Positions 1 to 8,300 of a DNA stretch of 17,612 bases are shown here, piece by piece. The position numbers were made by a program, and so were the translations under genes. Every line of letters begins with the position of its first letter. The stretch's first letter is position 1. The stretch comes from Simkania negevensis. GTDB lineage: Bacteria; Chlamydiota; Chlamydiia; Chlamydiales; Simkaniaceae. The stretch spans positions 1 through 17,612 of the forward strand of contig JACPWA010000065.1 in the NCBI GenBank assembly GCA_016191565.1, read 5' to 3'. The notes under the pieces were generated by a model. That model saw only the letters and a list, made by a program, of their open reading frames with translations, was not told the DNA's origin and did not search any database.

Positions 1-217
1 ACTCCTCTAAAAAGGTAGGATCAAGAGGTGCATAAAGTTTCCCTTCGAGCTCAAGGATCGAGAATTTTCCCTCCTTAATTTTATAGGAATCGAGAACAAA
101 TTCATCAGCTCCGTAGAGATCTTCTCCTTGATAGGGAAGATGAGAACATCCACAGAGAAAGAGAAGAGAGAGAAACATGGGGAGAAAAACCCCTTTACCG
201 TGGTAAACTAACCTCAT
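1..217 (-). CDS. Predicted lipoprotein, N-terminal part (runs off the window)
   Basis: The minus strand is open from an ATG at 217-215 to the window edge (72 codons, 3' end missing). The N-terminus has a basic n-region (R2, H6, K8), a hydrophobic core and a lipobox-like L-C-G-C with the acceptor Cys at residue 24, so the product is probably an exported lipoprotein. A second in-frame ATG at 178-176 would leave only ten uncharged residues before the Cys, so I prefer 217. That start overlaps the ATG of the divergent epimerase gene. The mature part (about 48 residues visible) is rich in acidic residues and has no motif I can name. Next to a nucleotide-sugar epimerase, a polysaccharide-export (Wza/KpsD-like) lipoprotein is possible, but this is a guess from context. 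Confidence 0.7.
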   Translation of the reverse strand, partial: MRLVYHGKGVFLPMFLSLLFLCGCSHLPYQGEDLYGADEFVLDSYKIKEGKFSILELEGKLYAPLDPTFLEE

Positions 218-1181
218 GACAGATCAATCCTACCCTAGAAACATTTTTATTACCGGTATTGCTGGCTTTATCGGCTTTCATCTTGCCTCCTATCTGAGAA
301 AAAAAGGAGATCAAGTAGTCGGCATCGACAACTTTAATGACTATTACTCGCCAAGCTTAAAAAAAGCAAGAGCAAAAAAGCTAGAAGGAATCGGTGCTCA
401 GGTACTCGAATGCGACCTTTTAAACTTAAACAGCCTCTTCCCTCTTTTTGAGAAAAAAAAGTTTTCCCATTTTGTCCATCTCGCAGCGCAAGCAGGGGTC
501 CGCTCTTCGATCACCCATCCTTTTGCCTACTCCACGGCTAATCTAGAAGGTTTTTTATCTGCAATAGAACTCTGCCGCACATTTCAACCACTCCCTTTTA
601 TCTACGCTTCTTCTTCTTCCGTCTATGGAATAAACAAAAAGATCCCTTTTGCCGAAAGTGATCCCACCGATCATCCGGCTAGCCTTTATGGCGCTACTAA
701 AAAGGGAGGAGAGATGATCGCCTACTGCTATCACACTCTTTACAACATTCCCGTATGCGGCCTCCGCTATTTTACCGTCTACGGTCCCTGGGGACGACCT
801 GACATGGCCTATTTTTCTTTTGCACAAGCGATCCTCAAAGGAGAACCTATCCCTCTTTTTAACCATGGAGAGATGCAACGCGACTTCACTTATATTGATG
901 ATATCATCGCAGGGACAAGCGCTGCCATCGATCTTAGCCCTTCCTGTGAGATTTTTAATCTCGGCAATCACCGCTCTGAAAAACTTCTCACCCTTGTCAA
1001 GCTGCTAGAAAACTACCTGCAGAAGAAAGCAAAGATCGAACTTAAACCGATGCAGCTCGGAGATGTTAAAGAGACCTTTGCCGACATCTCAAAAGCAGAG
1101 AAACTGCTCCATTTCCACCCTAAAACCACCCTTGAAGAGGGGCTTAAGAAGTTTACAGAGTGGTTTCAAAATTACATGTAA
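216..1181 (+). CDS. NAD-dependent epimerase, UDP-glucuronate 4-epimerase type
   Basis: An extended short-chain dehydrogenase/reductase of 321 residues, normal for the family. The NAD-binding GxxGxxG is at residues 14-20 (GIAGFIG). The catalytic Tyr-Lys pair is Y158/K162 in SLYGATKKG, with the Ser-rich YASSSSVYG just before it. Motifs typical of the UDP-glucuronate 4-epimerase branch are DNFNDYYSPSLKKAR after the first beta-alpha-beta unit, FTVYGPWGRPDMAYF, QRDFTYIDDI and a late GDVKETFAD. The expected reaction is UDP-glucuronate to UDP-galacturonate, supplying acidic sugar for surface polysaccharide or LPS core. A UDP-glucose 4-epimerase or dehydratase activity cannot be excluded. The ATG at 216 is the first in-frame start after a TAA at 204-206 and lacks a clear Shine-Dalgarno. 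The divergent neighbour is a lipoprotein gene whose start overlaps this one. Confidence 0.9.
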   Translation: MTDQSYPRNIFITGIAGFIGFHLASYLRKKGDQVVGIDNFNDYYSPSLKKARAKKLEGIGAQVLECDLLNLNSLFPLFEKKKFSHFVHLAAQAGVRSSITHPFAYSTANLEGFLSAIELCRTFQPLPFIYASSSSVYGINKKIPFAESDPTDHPASLYGATKKGGEMIAYCYHTLYNIPVCGLRYFTVYGPWGRPDMAYFSFAQAILKGEPIPLFNHGEMQRDFTYIDDIIAGTSAAIDLSPSCEIFNLGNHRSEKLLTLVKLLENYLQKKAKIELKPMQLGDVKETFADISKAEKLLHFHPKTTLEEGLKKFTEWFQNYM

Positions 1182-1199
1182 GCTTACACAAGGTAAGCT
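1181..1199. repeat. Perfect 7-bp hairpin after the epimerase stop
   Basis: AGCTTAC, a 5-base loop, then GTAAGCT, beginning on the last base of the epimerase TAA. No T-run follows on the plus strand, so it is a weak terminator candidate at best. It lies immediately before the longer inverted repeat at 1203-1307. Confidence 0.4.
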
Positions 1200-1202
1200 A
1201 AG

Positions 1203-1307
1203 CTGGACTTTGCATATTTTCCTACTGATACCTACTTTTATAGAGGCAACAACATATTAACTTATTACCTCCTTAGGTTTGCTCGGCAGGAAATATGCAA
1301 ATTCCAG
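1203..1307. repeat. Long imperfect inverted repeat between convergent genes
   Basis: The left arm 1203-1223 and right arm 1288-1307 are near-perfect reverse complements. They share CTGGA, then TTTGCATATTT, then CCT, with one mismatch and one or two single-base length differences. They enclose about 64 bases with no gene. A stem this long could be a bidirectional transcription stop for the convergent epimerase and methyltransferase-like genes. It could also be the terminal repeats of a small non-autonomous element or IS remnant. The region just right of it (about 1310-1350) is GC-richer than its surroundings and contains GGGCCC and CCCTGGCAGGG. I saw no target-site duplication and no other copy in the window. 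Confidence 0.5.
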
Positions 1308-1358
1308 TTAACGTGAACGCCGTATCCAGTGGGCCCTGGCAGGGATTCACTAATATTT

Positions 1359-2501
1359 CTATTTTTTCACTGTCCAGACACAAAGAATGCGTTTAGAAAT
1401 GTCGCTTCGAATTACACGTTCATCTTCTATTTTTTTAGTCTGACTAGTTGGAGGAAATATCTTATCACTTTCATCAATATAACCTGCTTCTTCTCGAAGC
1501 TGAGAAAGAGCTTTTTCAGCTATAAAATATTGCTGGGGCACGTAGGATTCTCGATTACTGCTTAGCCGCAACATTTCGTGGCCATATTTAGTTCGGTCCC
1601 ACATGAACGCAGGAAGATCCTTGCTTTTTTCAGAAAGTTTTAACGATTCTTTCACATGGTTGTCACATAATTGATACCATTTAGAACTAGGATCTTCTAA
1701 AAGTACTGGCATAACAACAGTATTTGAGCTTTTAGTTTTGTAAGACAATTCAGCATTTTTTTTCAAAAAGCTAAGAAGGGTGTGTTCTCTTAGAGAAGGT
1801 TGGATAAGAGTTATAACTCGATGCCGCATATTATGGGCATGTTTTTGAGAAATCCAATCAAAAAAACTTTCACTTGAAATATCTGTCATTAACCAAGAAA
1901 TTGCATCTCCATTAAGGCCAAAACTTTTCATTGTAAAATAACCAACCTTCATTGCAGTATCGTTATAATCTGCTGCTAAAATATCCAATTTAAGGTTGTG
2001 TTTTATGCTATGAGCGTAGATTTCTATTGGAATCTGGCCATCAGCACACCCAGGAATAAGAACTAAATCTCCATTTTGGAATAAAGTCTCAAACCTACCA
2101 CGGATAAGCATTTGTAAAGCTTGCCGATCACTCCAGGTCGACGTTTTTTTCCCATAAGGTAGATTAATAAAAGTTCGATTGTTTTGGAAAAAAATACCAT
2201 CTTCTTTCCGCACACGCTCATCTAATTTCTTAATAGGAGCTTTAGTTGTTTTTTCAACTTCTTTTAAAAGTTGGAGTAATTCTTTGGGAGTTACTTCAGG
2301 ATCTTTGCTAAAAAACTCTGATTGGACCTCTTTAGGTAAAAAATGTGAAACAATAGCTTGAACTTTTTCTCTTTCAGAAGTTTTTAAAAGGTTTTCATAA
2401 GAAGAAAACGAAGAAAACCATCTTACCACTTTGCTATTGCTTCTATTGACAAAAGCAAACGATGCTAGCGTTGCTCTACAAGAAATACCCCTTATACTCA
2501 T
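1359..2501 (-). CDS. Orphan methyltransferase-like protein with mitochondrial-presequence-like N-terminus
   Basis: A 380-residue protein; I do not recognise the family. Residues 144-183 read like the start of a class I SAM-dependent methyltransferase. A strand plus loop GDLVLIPGCADGQIPIE (144-160) sits at motif I, then DILAADYND (173-181) with an acidic residue at the end of strand 2. Later TDISSESFF (206-214) and HRVITLIQPSLRE (227-239) fit motifs III and IV. The motif I glycines are partly replaced (GCADG), so binding of SAM is uncertain. The first 35 residues contain five Arg/Lys and no Asp/Glu, and end in RWFSSFSS, which fits an R-X-F/S presequence cleavage pattern at residues 27-30. There is no classical Sec signal or membrane segment. 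The start is decided by a strong Shine-Dalgarno seven bases upstream. Divergent to the 117-residue gene. Confidence 0.75.
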   Translation of the reverse strand: MSIRGISCRATLASFAFVNRSNSKVVRWFSSFSSYENLLKTSEREKVQAIVSHFLPKEVQSEFFSKDPEVTPKELLQLLKEVEKTTKAPIKKLDERVRKEDGIFFQNNRTFINLPYGKKTSTWSDRQALQMLIRGRFETLFQNGDLVLIPGCADGQIPIEIYAHSIKHNLKLDILAADYNDTAMKVGYFTMKSFGLNGDAISWLMTDISSESFFDWISQKHAHNMRHRVITLIQPSLREHTLLSFLKKNAELSYKTKSSNTVVMPVLLEDPSSKWYQLCDNHVKESLKLSEKSKDLPAFMWDRTKYGHEMLRLSSNRESYVPQQYFIAEKALSQLREEAGYIDESDKIFPPTSQTKKIEDERVIRSDISKRILCVWTVKK

Positions 2502-2508
2502 CTTTTAA

Positions 2509-2515
2509 CCTCCTT
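2509..2515 (-). promoter_or_regulatory. Strong ribosome binding site
   Basis: The minus strand reads AAGGAGG, seven bases before the ATG at 2501. It lies within AAAGGAGGTTAAA, a 13-base string that recurs upstream of the gene starting at 5305. Most other genes in the window have much weaker sites. Confidence 0.8.
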
Positions 2516-2782
2516 TTATGCGTTATGCAGTCAATAGGGTATTCCTAATGCTCTATTTTTACAATCTTAATCCTTTATTTATTTTAAACGCTAGAAATGC
2601 TCAACAAAAATTTTACTGCTTCAGCTGTGTCAAAGCCGCAACATTTGTCGATCTTAAATAGACTTGTATTTAGTTAATGATAACCTATTTATTACGATCG
2701 GCAAACCATGGAAGTTTTCACGTCAGCCTAAGCATTAGAAGTTTTTTTAAGGAGTACTAAAGCAAGTTTTCTTTGTAAAGAG

Positions 2783-2811
2783 TTGAAAATTTAACCGGAA
2801 CGAAGTATAGT
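2783..2811 (+). promoter_or_regulatory. Sigma-70-type promoter of the 117-residue gene
   Basis: TTGAAA at 2783-2788 and TATAGT at 2806-2811 with a 17-base spacer. Transcription would start near 2818 and give a leader of about 43 bases before the ATG at 2861. Confidence 0.65.
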
Positions 2812-2860
2812 CCTTTGTCATAGCAGGTCCTCAAACATAATTAAAAGCGAGGTTTATATT

Positions 2861-3214
2861 ATGATGAAGGTAATACCCAGTTCTCTTAGCCGAGTTAGTC
2901 TTGACTATTTAAGAAAACCATTTGCAAGCACAAGTAAATATTTCTTTAGTTCTATTGCAACAACAAAAGTGAATAGCCAACTTCACAATATTAATATTAA
3001 GGGTTTAAAACCAGCAGATACGGAAAAAGCAGTAAAGCTTATTTTTAGTGAAAGAAGGTATGCCGACTTTACAGAAGAAGAACGAAGAATAGTAAATCTC
3101 TACCAAGACAAGATGCTGGAAGTAGATGGAGGAGTTATTCTCCCAAATACCCGAGCAGATCTCGAGCAAAGAGAAATAGAGCAACTTTTAAGAGACGCCC
3201 GTTATAACTCTTAA
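2861..3214 (+). CDS. Orphan 117-residue protein with presequence-like N-terminus
   Basis: I do not recognise this protein. Residues 1-36 carry K3, R11, R18, K19 and K26 with only one acidic residue (D15). They are rich in Ser/Thr and aromatic residues and contain KYFFSSIATTK (26-36), much like the RWFSSFSS segment of its divergent neighbour. The rest is hydrophilic and charged: a probable helix at 52-65, TEEERRIVNLYQDKMLEV at 71-88, and a helical tail rich in Glu and Arg (98-113). No Sec signal, membrane segment or enzyme motif is visible. The start has GAGG eight bases upstream; ATG codons at 2861 and 2864 are both possible. A promoter precedes it. A secreted effector directed to a host organelle is an inference from the N-terminus and context only. 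Confidence 0.7.
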   Translation: MMKVIPSSLSRVSLDYLRKPFASTSKYFFSSIATTKVNSQLHNINIKGLKPADTEKAVKLIFSERRYADFTEEERRIVNLYQDKMLEVDGGVILPNTRADLEQREIEQLLRDARYNS

Positions 3215-3533
3215 CTATATAGGAGCTATTATAAATCTTTGAAAAGGAAAAGTTTATTAAGAACTCATCTTGACATGCAACTAAATAAAGGCTCACGGTC
3301 GTAAGTTCTAAAAAATACATATGGTTTTTAACTTATGACAAAAAAATTCATCTAATATATAAGCGTGGAAAATTGTCTTTTTGAGTTCTTCCTATGCTTT
3401 CAAAGTCATAGCTTACCTTATCAAAGATAAATGGAAAAAGTTTATGTAAAGCCCTGTTTTTTCTTTTCTAAGCAATCTGTCATAACTCTCCATCAGCACA
3501 TCTTTTTTCATATAGAAACAAGACACTGGATGT
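3215..3533. other. 319-base intergenic region before the MATE gene
   Basis: No credible gene. It holds a promoter candidate at 3335-3363. A perfect TTGACA near 3270-3275 has no matching -10 box at 16-18 bases. A 47-codon open frame from 3431 to 3574 overlaps the MATE N-terminus in another frame, has no ribosome binding site and looks spurious. No obvious terminator follows the 117-residue gene. Confidence 0.5.
3335..3363 (+). promoter_or_regulatory. Candidate promoter of the MATE transporter gene
   Basis: ATGACA at 3335-3340 and TATAAG at 3358-3363, each one base off consensus, with a 17-base spacer. This would give a long leader of about 165 bases before the ATG at 3534. Confidence 0.5.
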
Positions 3534-4940
3534 ATGGTACTACAAGCTCTTATGGAATCAAAGCAGGTTTCTGAGCAAAAATGGCTACACCTTACTTCTT
3601 ATCCTATAGGAAGCTTTAAAGAGTTCATCGCCATATTTATCCCTTTATTTCTACTCCTTCTGTCAGGGAGCATCATGAATCTCTGTGATCGTTTATTTTT
3701 ATCTCGATATTCTATTGAAGCCTTAGAAGCCTGCACTAGTACCCTCTCCCTTTGCGCCCTCTTTCACATCCCTGCTGTTCGGATTGTCTCGATCATTCAA
3801 GCATTTATCGGAAAGCATAAAGGGGAAGGAGATCTCCAGAAAATAGGAGAGTACGTTTGGCAAATGATGTGGTTATCGATTTTTATTTTCTTACTCTCCT
3901 TACCTCTAGGCACTTTTGCAGAGCATTTCTTTTTTAAAAATACCTCTATTGCCCGGCTAGGCATCCCTTATTTTCGCACTTTGCTTCTATTAAACTTCCT
4001 GCTCCCCTTTGGAGCAGCTTTATCCTCTTTTTATGTGGGACAAGGAAAAACACAAATGATCCTTTATGCCACTTTATGCAGCCACGCTGTTCATGTAGTT
4101 ATTGATCCTATTTTGATATTTGGAATTAAAGGGGTGTTTTCCCCTCTTGGGTTGCAAGGAGCTTCTATTGCCATGCTCATAGGGCAGTCTGTTTATTGCG
4201 GAATCCTTCTTAAATCCTTTCTACAAGCAGAAAACCGCCATAAATATGGGACAGGCGATTTTACATTCAAAAGATCCCTTTTTTGGAAATGTCTCCGCAT
4301 TGGCGTGCCCAGGTCGCTTAGTAGAGGAATTGCCTTACTTACATGGACTGCGGTCGTTCGTCTTTTGACCTTAAAAGGAGGAGCTTATTTACTGGTCATT
4401 TCTTTTGGTGCAAGCATCCATTTGCTCTTTCTTTTTGTTATCGATGGTATGGGGCAAGCAATTGTTACGATTGGCTCCTATGTGACAGGGCTAAAAAAAA
4501 TGGAGTTGATTCGAAACCTTATAAGAAACGCAGGACTGCTGATTGCTATTATGATGGTTTTACTCGCTATTCCCTATCTCTTCTTTCCAGATCATACTGT
4601 TTCTTTCCTCCTGCCAAAGCTTAAAGATCCTGAGCTGCAACGCTACTTACGCTACTCCTGCTATTGGAGCTATGTTTTCTTCCTTGCTCAAAGTGTTAAT
4701 TCGATTGCTCATAATCTTCTAACAGCTTTCCAAGATACTCTATTCCAAATGGTTTATAATGCCCTCTTCTCCTGGATTTTAACGTATGGGGTCACTTTTT
4801 ATGTGATCGAGATTTGGCATAGCCCTGCACATAGTACATGGCTAGTCATGTCTTTGGCTTCAGCAGCAGCAGCTCTCGTTTATTTCATAAGAGCCAAAAT
4901 AATCAGCAACAGGATTAAGCTGCTGGCATCTATCGCCTAA
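3534..4940 (+). CDS. MATE-family multidrug/cation antiporter
   Basis: 468 residues, a usual MATE length, with about twelve hydrophobic segments spread over the protein. The N-terminal segment ends in GSIMNLCDRLFLSRYS (residues about 45-60), which fits the MATE pattern in which helix 1 is followed by a conserved D/R-containing loop. A later internal repeat (GQGKTQMILYATLCSHAVHVVIDPILIF region, about 170-195) fits the N/D-rich helix 5-6 area with conserved DPILIF. Members export cationic drugs or metabolites in exchange for H+ or Na+; the substrate here cannot be told. The first start after a TAG at 3513-3515 is ATG 3534, with only a weak GGA upstream. It converges with the minus-strand gene ending at 4967. 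Confidence 0.85.
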   Translation: MVLQALMESKQVSEQKWLHLTSYPIGSFKEFIAIFIPLFLLLLSGSIMNLCDRLFLSRYSIEALEACTSTLSLCALFHIPAVRIVSIIQAFIGKHKGEGDLQKIGEYVWQMMWLSIFIFLLSLPLGTFAEHFFFKNTSIARLGIPYFRTLLLLNFLLPFGAALSSFYVGQGKTQMILYATLCSHAVHVVIDPILIFGIKGVFSPLGLQGASIAMLIGQSVYCGILLKSFLQAENRHKYGTGDFTFKRSLFWKCLRIGVPRSLSRGIALLTWTAVVRLLTLKGGAYLLVISFGASIHLLFLFVIDGMGQAIVTIGSYVTGLKKMELIRNLIRNAGLLIAIMMVLLAIPYLFFPDHTVSFLLPKLKDPELQRYLRYSCYWSYVFFLAQSVNSIAHNLLTAFQDTLFQMVYNALFSWILTYGVTFYVIEIWHSPAHSTWLVMSLASAAAALVYFIRAKIISNRIKLLASIA

Positions 4941-4971
4941 TTAGGAAGAAGCTGTTGAAGGTCATCCTAAT
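4940..4971. repeat. 7-bp inverted repeat between convergent stop codons
   Basis: ATTAGGA (4940-4946) and TCCTAAT (4965-4971) flank an 18-base loop in the short gap between the MATE stop and the stop of the minus-strand gene. There is no T-run on either side, so any terminator role is tentative. Confidence 0.3.
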
Positions 4972-5305
4972 GAGGTTGCATGATGTAATGGATGATCTCT
5001 CTAAAGTCAGCAGAACTATGATCTGTGGCATTTTTATAAAACCAGGCTCCTGAAGATTGTTCTAAGAAGAACTCAGCTTTCTCAACAACTTCAGCATCTT
5101 TTAAATAATAGAGAACAAATACATGAGGAGAGTTTCCTTGGCTAAGAATATAAGGCTGCTCTTTATTACCTAATCTCTCTTCAGGGTTTTCTATTACATC
5201 TAACCAGTAAGGATCCCTTTTTAATTTTTTTACCATTTCTGCTTGCTCTGCAGAAAAAGAAATATATGCTCCTGTAGATACGGTAGATATGGGTGTTACG
5301 CTCAT
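4967..5305 (-). CDS. Small orphan protein, SH2-like by pattern
   Basis: A 112-residue protein. The reading frame is open further upstream to 5428, but that extension overlaps the OppA-fusion gene. The ATG at 5305 has AAAGGAGG nine bases before it, so I take 5305 as the start. It follows the fusion gene by 46 bases and is probably co-transcribed. The arrangement resembles an SH2 domain: a helix with SAEQAEMVKKL (18-28), a strand PYILSQGN (51-58) where SH2 domains have FLVRES, a strand HVFVLYYLKD (61-70), then VVEKAEFFLEQSSGAWFYK (73-91), and a final helix DFREIIHYIMQ (100-110). The key phosphotyrosine-binding Arg of FLVR is not present (Ser at that place). The similarity is by eye only; it may be an unrelated alpha/beta domain. 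No signal peptide or membrane segment. Confidence 0.65.
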   Translation of the reverse strand: MSVTPISTVSTGAYISFSAEQAEMVKKLKRDPYWLDVIENPEERLGNKEQPYILSQGNSPHVFVLYYLKDAEVVEKAEFFLEQSSGAWFYKNATDHSSADFREIIHYIMQPH

Positions 5306-5314
5306 AAAATTTAA

Positions 5315-5322
5315 CCTCCTTT
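5315..5322 (-). promoter_or_regulatory. Strong ribosome binding site deciding the start at 5305
   Basis: The minus strand reads AAAGGAGG nine bases before the ATG at 5305, inside the same AAAGGAGGTTAAA string that precedes the gene starting at 2501. It rules against the longer open frame that begins at 5428. Confidence 0.8.
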
Positions 5323-5351
5323 CTTCTGCTTTAATAATACCAGCTAACCAT

Positions 5352-8300
5352 TCAATCAGCAACCAATTCTTCTTTTGAAATATAGGCTGTTTTAAAATCG
5401 ATATTACCGCTCTTGGAGAAGCTAACACCTCTCAAAGAAGATAGTTTCTCATATCGTTCGATTTCATAAAAGATAGGAATAACAGGTAACTGTTCAATTA
5501 AGATTTGCTCCGCTTTAGCAAGGTGGGACCGATAGATCCCCTCGCCTCCTTGCTGCTGCACTGCCTCATCTAGCAATGCTGTATATTCCACATTTTCCCA
5601 CTTAGAAAAATTAATAGGGTTTTCTTTATTCTTAAAGAGGTCTAAAATGTAAAGAGGGTGATCTACGGTAGCAATCCAGCCCACACAACCGATATCATAA
5701 TCTCCTTGTAACATCTTCGCAAATAAAGCGCTCCATTCATACCCTTCTATTTTGCAATTTATCCCTAATATGCTGCGCCACTGTTCCTGGATGAGTTGAG
5801 CTACTTTATTTTTGACTGCACGATTGGTATAGATAAGAGTAAAAGAGGGAAATTGTTCCCTTTGTAATCCGAGTTCTTGCAAAGCTTCTTGAAAAAGAGA
5901 CTGAGCTTTTTCTTTATCTCCATCTGCAACTCCTTTATGAAGGTTTAGTGTATGAATTAAGGGCAAAGGAGTGGTTGATGGTAGTCCGTCATAAGAGAGC
6001 ATATCAACGATTTCTCTTCGATGGATAGCAAAGGCAAGGGCTTGCCGGATTTTAAGATGATTAAAAGGAAAGCGAACCGTATTGCATATACCCCAATAAA
6101 CAGCCCCTGACAAATAGGATTGATACGATGATTGTTTAGAGCAGAAAAAGGACTCCCAAGGACTTAATGGTCGTCCCAACCAGTCGATCTCACTTTTTCG
6201 ATATCTTTCTAATGCTGTATAGGGCGTTGACTTAAAAACAAAAATCTTGTCCAATCTCACATGGCTCTTATCCCAGTAATTCTCATTCTTGAGAAGCTCA
6301 TAACTATGGCCTGCGCTCATTTTTTCTAATCGAAAAGGTCCATTACAAACATAAGAATCCCCTTCTAAGCAGGACCAATCAGGATGGTTTATGTCAATAA
6401 AGTGGTTTACAGGTGAATAGAGGGCATGAGCTGTAAGCTCTAGAAAATAAGGAGTTGGAGCCTCTAAATCTACCTGCAAAGTTCTTTCATCAATAGCCTT
6501 GACACCGATTTCATCAGAGGATACACATCCTTCTTTGGCTATCTTGGCGTTTTTAATTGGGTAAAAGAGATATGTAAAAGCAGTTTCAAAGGGGGGAGAA
6601 AGAATTTTTTTCCATGTATACTCAAAATCATAGGCTGTGACTTTCATCCCATTGGACCAATAAGAGTTTCGTAAATAGAAAATATACTGTTTTAAGTTCT
6701 TTGAAAGGGTAAAGGATTCCGCTACACCATACCCAGGCATTCCATCAGCTCCAATGCGCATGAGTCCTTCATAAAGCATTCTAAGAACATTTCCGGACTT
6801 TTCATCTCCACCTAAACGGGGGTCTAAAGAAATCGGCAAATTTAGGACACTAAGTTTTAGAATTTGAGTACCTTGAACCCTTTGTTGCCATTGCTGCACT
6901 GCCTTCCCAATAGCTTGGAGGAACTCCCTCCGTTTTTCTAAGCATGACTCTTGATAGATATACCCTAAATTAGAAGTCCCTTGAAAGGTAGCTATAGCAG
7001 AAATCAAAGAAGCCTGTGTAATCGATAGTGTGTGCTCAAGGCAATGATTGAGATCGCCTGTTAAAGAAGAGTCTTCAGCACGCACAAAAACAAAAACTTG
7101 ATTGTCCTCCTCCTCAACTTTTAAAAAATAATCTCCTTCTCTAGACAAACTATGTTTAATTCCTTGGAAGAAAAGACCCGTCAACACTTCTAAAGGCCTT
7201 AGAGCAGATACTGCTTGGGTCTCCACTGGAATGATAGAGTAAAAGATGTTCTCCAGAAGATCAGGATATTCTTCAGCTTCTTTTTTAAAGCTCTGTTTAA
7301 GTTGAGAAAGTAGCTCCTGTCTTTTTAACATAAGCCCCCCATTGTAATCGCGAAACTCTCCCATGATCTGCTCGGTGAGGGTAGCTACCTTTTCTCTAGC
7401 AAGGTATAAGTTGATAGATGAGTCCATTCTAAGAAGAGCTTCATCCTTTGGAATGTGAAGGCGTAGCATGATAGCTTCTTTTGGGTAGGTTTTTCGTAAA
7501 TATCCTATAATGTGAGAGCGCGTTTGCAAGCATCTTACACCTCCTCCTAGATCTGTTAAGAGGGAGTCGCTCCACCTACTTACTCCTTTTTTCAAAATAC
7601 GGGTAATAATGACTGAAAACACAAGCTCTGAAGGCAATTGCTCTTCAAAAAAGATCATCACCTGAGGAATATCATTGACAGATGTGAGTTCCCTACCCAG
7701 CATGAGAATGTTTTTGATCACCTCTTCTTCATTGTGCGTGACAAAAAGGCGAGGTGCTAATTTTTCTACCCTTCTTTCTAGTTCTTGGAGAAGTGTATGT
7801 CTTAAAGCACCTATTTCCTTAGTTGTGAAAGATGAACCATCACTCTTCTCTAGTTCCATATAAATAAGGCGCGTATTCTCATAAGAATCATGATGGCTAT
7901 AGAAAGAACGCTTAACAGCGCGTATACTAGGTAAATATTTTAAAGCAGCTTGAAATATATGATTTTCTTCTAGGAGTTCATATTTTTCCTTCAAGCAAAT
8001 TCCAATGATAAGCCCTAAAACTGCTTTCTTCCCAAAAGGATACTCTAACTGCGCTCTAATAGTGCGAAGCTTTAAATGTCTCTTTTCTCGAAGCATTTTG
8101 CTTGCTTTGACAAGATCCCTTTGGATGAAATAATGAGAATAGGCAATTCTTAAAATATGCTGGAGAGATCTTTGCTTTTTAAACTCTATTGCCGGCATAG
8201 CCATTAAGCGATCCAACTCTAATCGTGCATCGGAGTCAAAGCTTTGTGGATATTTCTTTGTAATTTTCTTAAGAAGAGAGTAGTGAGCAAAATGAACAGG

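Larger units (their letters stand above)
2502..2860. other. 359-base divergent intergenic region
   Basis: AT-rich and without a credible ORF or RNA gene. It holds the ribosome binding site for the minus gene at its left end and a good plus-strand promoter at 2783-2811. A convincing minus-strand promoter was not found. TTGAGC with a 17-base spacer to TAAATA (minus strand, near 2600-2570) is only a weak candidate. No repeat longer than short AT-rich stretches was noticed. Confidence 0.6.

Noticed and set aside
3270..3275. Perfect TTGACA
   Set aside because: No -10 box at 16-18 bases downstream.
3431..3574. 47-codon plus-strand ORF before the MATE gene
   Set aside because: Overlaps the MATE start in another frame, no ribosome binding site, composition not protein-like.
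5306..5428. N-terminal extension of the SH2-like frame
   Set aside because: Overlaps the end of the OppA-fusion gene; a strong ribosome binding site marks the start at 5305.
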